Origin: Prevotella sp. UBA2739
GTDB lineage: Bacteria > Bacteroidota > Bacteroidia > Bacteroidales > Bacteroidaceae
Length of the DNA: 25,570 bases
Direction of reading: 5' to 3'
NCBI GenBank assembly: GCA_002353525.1
Contig: DEJV01000064.1
Span: forward strand, 1-25,570
Shown: in pieces, positions 22,417 to 25,570 of the stretch
Layout: each line of letters starts with the position of its first letter
Position numbering within the stretch: the first letter of the stretch is position 1
Made by a program: the position numbers and the translations under genes
Notes under the pieces: model-generated
The model's database searches: none
Seen by the model: the letters and a program-made list of their open reading frames with translations, nothing else
Told to the model about the DNA's origin: nothing

Positions 22417-23190
22417 ATGGGAAAGATTATCGCATTAGCAAACCAGAAGGGCGGCGTAGGCAAAACGACGACAACCATCAACCTGGCCGCATCGCTTGCC
22501 ACACTGGAAAAGAACGTACTTGTTGTGGATGCCGATCCGCAGGCAAATGCCTCCAGCGGACTGGGCGTCGATATCAAGGAAGTGGACTGCTCTCTTTATG
22601 AGTGCATCATCAACCATGCCGACGTTCGCGACGCCATCTATACCACCGACATCGACGGACTGGACATTATACCTAGCCATATCGACCTTGTCGGCGCTGA
22701 AATTGAGATGTTGAACCTCGACAACCGAGAGAAAGTATTGCAGAAACTGCTCGCCCCCATCAAGGATGAGTACGACTATATCTTGATTGACTGTATGCCA
22801 TCGCTCGGACTGATTACCGTGAACTCGCTGACGGCAGCCGACTCGGTGATCATCCCGGTGCAGTGTGAGTACTTCGCCCTTGAGGGTATCAGCAAGTTGC
22901 TCAACACCATCAAGATTATCAAAACACGCCTGAACCAGAAGCTGGAGATTGAGGGATTCTTGCTGACGATGTACGACAGCCGTCTTCGTCTGGCCAACCA
23001 AATCTACGATGAGGTGAAACGCCATTTCCAGGAACTGGTGTTCAAGACCGTCATCCAGCGAAATGTCAAATTGAGCGAAAGCCCCAGCCACGGCCTGCCC
23101 GTCATTCTCTACGACGCCGACTCGACTGGCTCGAAGAACCATTTGGCACTGGCCAAGGAGATTATTAATAAGAACAAACAATGGCAGTAA
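22417..23190 (+). CDS. parA: Chromosome partitioning ATPase ParA (Soj)
   Basis: 257 residues. The deviant Walker A motif KGGVGKTTT is at residues 11-19, with VVDADPQANASSGLG (Walker A' region) and DYILIDCMPSLGLITVNSL (Walker B region). It lacks the N-terminal HTH of plasmid type Ia ParA, so it is the short chromosomal Soj type. It binds nucleoid DNA as an ATP dimer and segregates the ParB-bound origin. The 3' end overlaps parB by 10 bp, so the two are coupled. Confidence 0.95.
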   Translation: MGKIIALANQKGGVGKTTTTINLAASLATLEKNVLVVDADPQANASSGLGVDIKEVDCSLYECIINHADVRDAIYTTDIDGLDIIPSHIDLVGAEIEMLNLDNREKVLQKLLAPIKDEYDYILIDCMPSLGLITVNSLTAADSVIIPVQCEYFALEGISKLLNTIKIIKTRLNQKLEIEGFLLTMYDSRLRLANQIYDEVKRHFQELVFKTVIQRNVKLSESPSHGLPVILYDADSTGSKNHLALAKEIINKNKQWQ

Positions 23191-24104
23191 AGAAAAAATT
23201 CAATAAAACTGCGCTGGGACGCGGGCTCGACGACATCAGCGAGGGACGTGGACTCGACGCACTAATCGACACCTCGGGTGTCAGAACACAAGGCAGTTCG
23301 ACCATCAACGAGATTGCCATCAGCCAGATTGAGGCCAATCCGAACCAGCCACGCCGCGAATTTGATGCGGATGCGCTGCAAGAATTGGCCAACAGCATCA
23401 GCCAGCTTGGCATCGTGCAGCCCATTACCCTGCGCAAGATGGCCGACGACCGGTATCAGATTATTGCGGGTGAGCGCCGATGGAGAGCCTCACAGTTGGC
23501 TGGTCTGACGACGATTCCCGCCTATATCAAGACCATCGACGACGAGAATGTGATGGAGATGGCCCTGGTGGAGAACATCCAGCGCGAGGACCTCAACTCA
23601 ATAGAGATTGCCCTGGCCTATCAGCAACTGATGGAGAAGAGCGGAATGACGCAAGACAAAGTGTCGGAGAGGGTGGGGAAAAGCCGCTCGGCAGTGACCA
23701 ACTACCTGCGACTGCTGAAACTGCCCGCACAGGTGCAGATGGCCCTTCAGAAAAAAGAAATCGACATGGGCCATGCCCGTGCGCTGCTTGCACTGGACAG
23801 TCCGTCGCTGCAAATCAAACTCTTCAAGGAAATTCAAAAGAATGGATTCTCCGTGCGCAAGGTGGAGGAGATGGTGCAGCAGTTGAAGAACGGCGAGAGT
23901 GTTGACGCAGGCAAAAAGAAAATCAGCGCCCAGAAACAGTTGCCTGAGGAGTTCAATGTGCTGAAAGACCGCCTGTCGAGCTTCTTCCAGACCAAGGTGC
24001 AACTGAATTGCAGCCCGAAAGGAAAAGGCAAGATAAGCATTGCCTTCAGCAGCGAGGAAGAGCTGGAGCGCATTATGAACATGTTCGACAAACTGAAAGA
24101 TTAG
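23181..24104 (+). CDS. parB: Chromosome partitioning protein ParB (Spo0J)
   Basis: 307 residues. The N-terminus has the ParA-interacting segment ALGRGLD, followed by the ParB/Srx CTP-binding domain with NPNQPRREFD, GERRWRASQLAG and ALVENIQREDLN. A helix-turn-helix follows (MTQDKVSERVGKSRSAVTNYLRLLKLP), then a C-terminal dimerisation part. It binds parS, clamps DNA with CTP and drives origin segregation. I found no recognisable parS palindrome (GTTTCACGTGAAAC-like) in the window by eye. An unusual doublet (LGRGLDDISEGRGLDALID) sits in the N-terminus. Confidence 0.94.
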   Translation: MAVKKKFNKTALGRGLDDISEGRGLDALIDTSGVRTQGSSTINEIAISQIEANPNQPRREFDADALQELANSISQLGIVQPITLRKMADDRYQIIAGERRWRASQLAGLTTIPAYIKTIDDENVMEMALVENIQREDLNSIEIALAYQQLMEKSGMTQDKVSERVGKSRSAVTNYLRLLKLPAQVQMALQKKEIDMGHARALLALDSPSLQIKLFKEIQKNGFSVRKVEEMVQQLKNGESVDAGKKKISAQKQLPEEFNVLKDRLSSFFQTKVQLNCSPKGKGKISIAFSSEEELERIMNMFDKLKD

Positions 24105-24119
24105 TTGCAAGAGGCTATC

Positions 24120-24908
24120 GTGAAGATTCATTTATTCCATAGATGGAAGACTATCATGGTCGTGGCAGTATGGATGGCTGCCAGCCTGACTGCATCTGCC
24201 CGCATGACAGCGTGCACGGAGCCAGTGACCTTTGCGCCCGATACGATTGTCAGCGTCAGAATAGTGACCCCTGGGGACGCAGACTCGCTGAAGAACAGCA
24301 CCAAGAAGGTGGTTAACGACACTGCCAAGACCATCGGGAAACTGACAGTAGCCGACACTGTGCGCGTGAAGAAAAAGAAACGGGATTGGACAACATGGAA
24401 ACCTGACCCTAAACGAGCCATGTGGCTGGCAATCGTTCTGCCCGGTGCCGGACAGATATACAACCATAAGTACTGGAAACTGCCTATTATCTATGGTGGA
24501 TTTCTCGGGTGTGCATATGCCATGCGGTGGAACAACCAGATGTATCATGACTACTCGCAGGCCTTCCTCGACATCTCCGACGACGATCCTAATACGCAGA
24601 GCTACAACCAGTTCTTACATTTGGGACGGAAAATAGACATGAGCAATGAGACGCAAGTAAAGCATTATACGAATCTCTTCAGAAAACGTAAGGACTTTTA
24701 CCGTCGCTACCGCGACATGAGCTTTTTTATCATGGTGGGCGTCTATGCCTTGTCTGTCATCGATGCTTATGTCGATGCGTCGCTTGCACAGTTTGATATC
24801 TCCGACGACCTGAGCTTCCGGGTGGCTCCGTCGGTCATCAATACCCAATACTCTAACAATCCGCTCAAGTCGGGAGGATTAGGCTTGCAATGCAGCCTGA
24901 CATTCTGA
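24120..24908 (+). CDS. DUF5683 domain protein
   Basis: About 262 residues from GTG 24120, with AGAGG 8 nt upstream; TTG 24105 and ATG 24156 are alternatives. The GTG start gives a good signal sequence (KIHLFHRWKTIMVVAVWMAA). A charged low-complexity part (about 20-85) precedes the DUF5683 core, PDPKRAMWLAIVLPGAGQIYNHKYWKLPIIYGGF, and a membrane segment near FFIMVGVYALSVIDAYVDA. The function is not known; it is probably an envelope protein. It follows parB by 15 bp and precedes the lytic transglycosylase, so it may belong to a cell-envelope/segregation operon. Confidence 0.8.
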   Translation: MKIHLFHRWKTIMVVAVWMAASLTASARMTACTEPVTFAPDTIVSVRIVTPGDADSLKNSTKKVVNDTAKTIGKLTVADTVRVKKKKRDWTTWKPDPKRAMWLAIVLPGAGQIYNHKYWKLPIIYGGFLGCAYAMRWNNQMYHDYSQAFLDISDDDPNTQSYNQFLHLGRKIDMSNETQVKHYTNLFRKRKDFYRRYRDMSFFIMVGVYALSVIDAYVDASLAQFDISDDLSFRVAPSVINTQYSNNPLKSGGLGLQCSLTF

Positions 24909-24980
24909 ACCAAGCGGAGATTCCCCGGACACCTAAAACCGAAGTTTAACAAGTAACACCAAATAATAAGAAAGGATAGA

Positions 24981-25570
24981 ATGAAGAAAATTAATTTACT
25001 GATCACAGCAATGCTTTTCGCAGGAAACTGCGCGATGCAGGCTCAGAACGAAAACGATGTCATTGTGAAGGATCAGCGTGGACAAGAAGAAGTGATCTCA
25101 CTGCCTGAGGGTATGACGCTCAACATTGACAGTCTGATGACAGACTATAATGCCAAGACCTACCTGCAACCCGACACCAACTGCAACTATAAGGACATCA
25201 ACCCGATGTTTCCTAAAGAGGTGTATATCGACAGGCTGAAAAGACTGCCGAATGTCATGGAAATGGTCTATAACAACGAGGTACAGGCATGTATCGACCG
25301 TTATGCCGGGCGCTTCCGTCGCAACGTGAGCTACATGCTGGGTGCTGCCAATTTCTATATGCCCATATTCGAACAGGCCCTCGAGGAGTATGGTGTACCC
25401 TTAGAGCTGAAATACTTGCCGGTGATAGAGTCATCGCTCAACCCTCGGGCCGTGTCGCGCGTCGGTGCCACCGGACTGTGGCAGTTCATGCTGACTACCG
25501 GCAAGCAATACGGACTGGAGGTGAACTCACTGGTCGACGAGCGTTGCGACCCCATCAAGGCGTCGTATGC
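24981..25570 (+). CDS. Membrane-bound lytic murein transglycosylase (partial, MltD type)
   Basis: 196 residues are visible and the frame is still open at the right edge. A signal peptide (MKKINLLITAMLFAGNCAMQA) is followed by a linker. The start of an SLT lysozyme-like domain comes next: RRNVSYMLGAANFYMPIFEQ, EEYGVPLELKYLPVIESSLN, with catalytic Glu150 in the ES motif, and VGATGLWQFMLTTGKQYGL. It would cleave peptidoglycan glycan strands with anhydro-muropeptide formation. LysM repeats, if any, lie outside the window. ATG 24981 is preceded by AAGGAT. The 72-bp gap from the DUF5683 gene shows no terminator. Confidence 0.9.
   Translation, partial: MKKINLLITAMLFAGNCAMQAQNENDVIVKDQRGQEEVISLPEGMTLNIDSLMTDYNAKTYLQPDTNCNYKDINPMFPKEVYIDRLKRLPNVMEMVYNNEVQACIDRYAGRFRRNVSYMLGAANFYMPIFEQALEEYGVPLELKYLPVIESSLNPRAVSRVGATGLWQFMLTTGKQYGLEVNSLVDERCDPIKASY

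Noticed and set aside
22417..24104. Plasmid or integrated element signalled by parA/parB and 22-bp iteron-like repeats
   Set aside because: ParA is the short chromosomal type, the neighbours are housekeeping genes (surE, lpxB, lytic transglycosylase), the repeats are 22 kb away, and no replication initiator or integrase is seen.

Overview
The window looks like a chromosomal segment of a Bacteroidales bacterium, most likely a Prevotella-type species. The evidence is a SusC/SusD pair, Bacteroidetes-type promoters (TTTG, about 19-20 nt, TAnnTTTG) in front of several operons, weak Shine-Dalgarno sites, long-form HutU, and a surE/lpxB next to parA/parB/DUF5683/lytic transglycosylase neighbourhood that I remember as typical of this order. 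I could not run a search, so the taxonomy is inferred from gene content.

Layout. Positions 1-526 carry no gene but hold two 22-bp-period tandem repeat arrays ahead of nadB (aspartate oxidase, NAD synthesis). A perfect hairpin terminator follows nadB, and its right arm doubles as the promoter of a four-gene histidine-utilisation operon: fused glutamate formimidoyltransferase/cyclodeaminase, hutU, hutH, hutI. Together these convert histidine to urocanate, imidazolonepropionate, formiminoglutamate and then glutamate plus a one-carbon folate. The hutU and hutH leaders each consist of about eight 10-bp NNCCTAGGAA units. hutI carries a 9 x 7-bp in-frame repeat insertion.

Positions 8940-12424 (minus strand) hold a probable five-gene operon: flavin reductase-like protein, pRiA4b ORF-3-like protein, SemiSWEET sugar transporter, MGMT-domain protein and a PagL-like outer-membrane protein. 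Its promoter directly abuts the terminator of an upstream REP-type (Y1) transposase-like gene that has a Gln-rich repeat and an extra C-terminal domain.

Positions 13783-20186 (minus) are a compact pectin-type utilisation operon in the order GH28, SusC, SusD, closed by a strong terminator. Its SusC protein has a C-terminal OmpA-like domain joined by a charged Val/Lys/Glu linker, which is an unusual architecture.

Positions 20330-22314 (minus) hold surE and lpxB, separated by a second 9 x 7-bp heptad array. They diverge from the plus-strand operon parA-parB-DUF5683-lytic transglycosylase, which runs off the right edge. The strongest points for a second look are the CCTAGG arrays in the hut operon, the SusC-OmpA fusion, and the recurrence of 7-bp repeats inside hutI and directly against the lpxB start codon.
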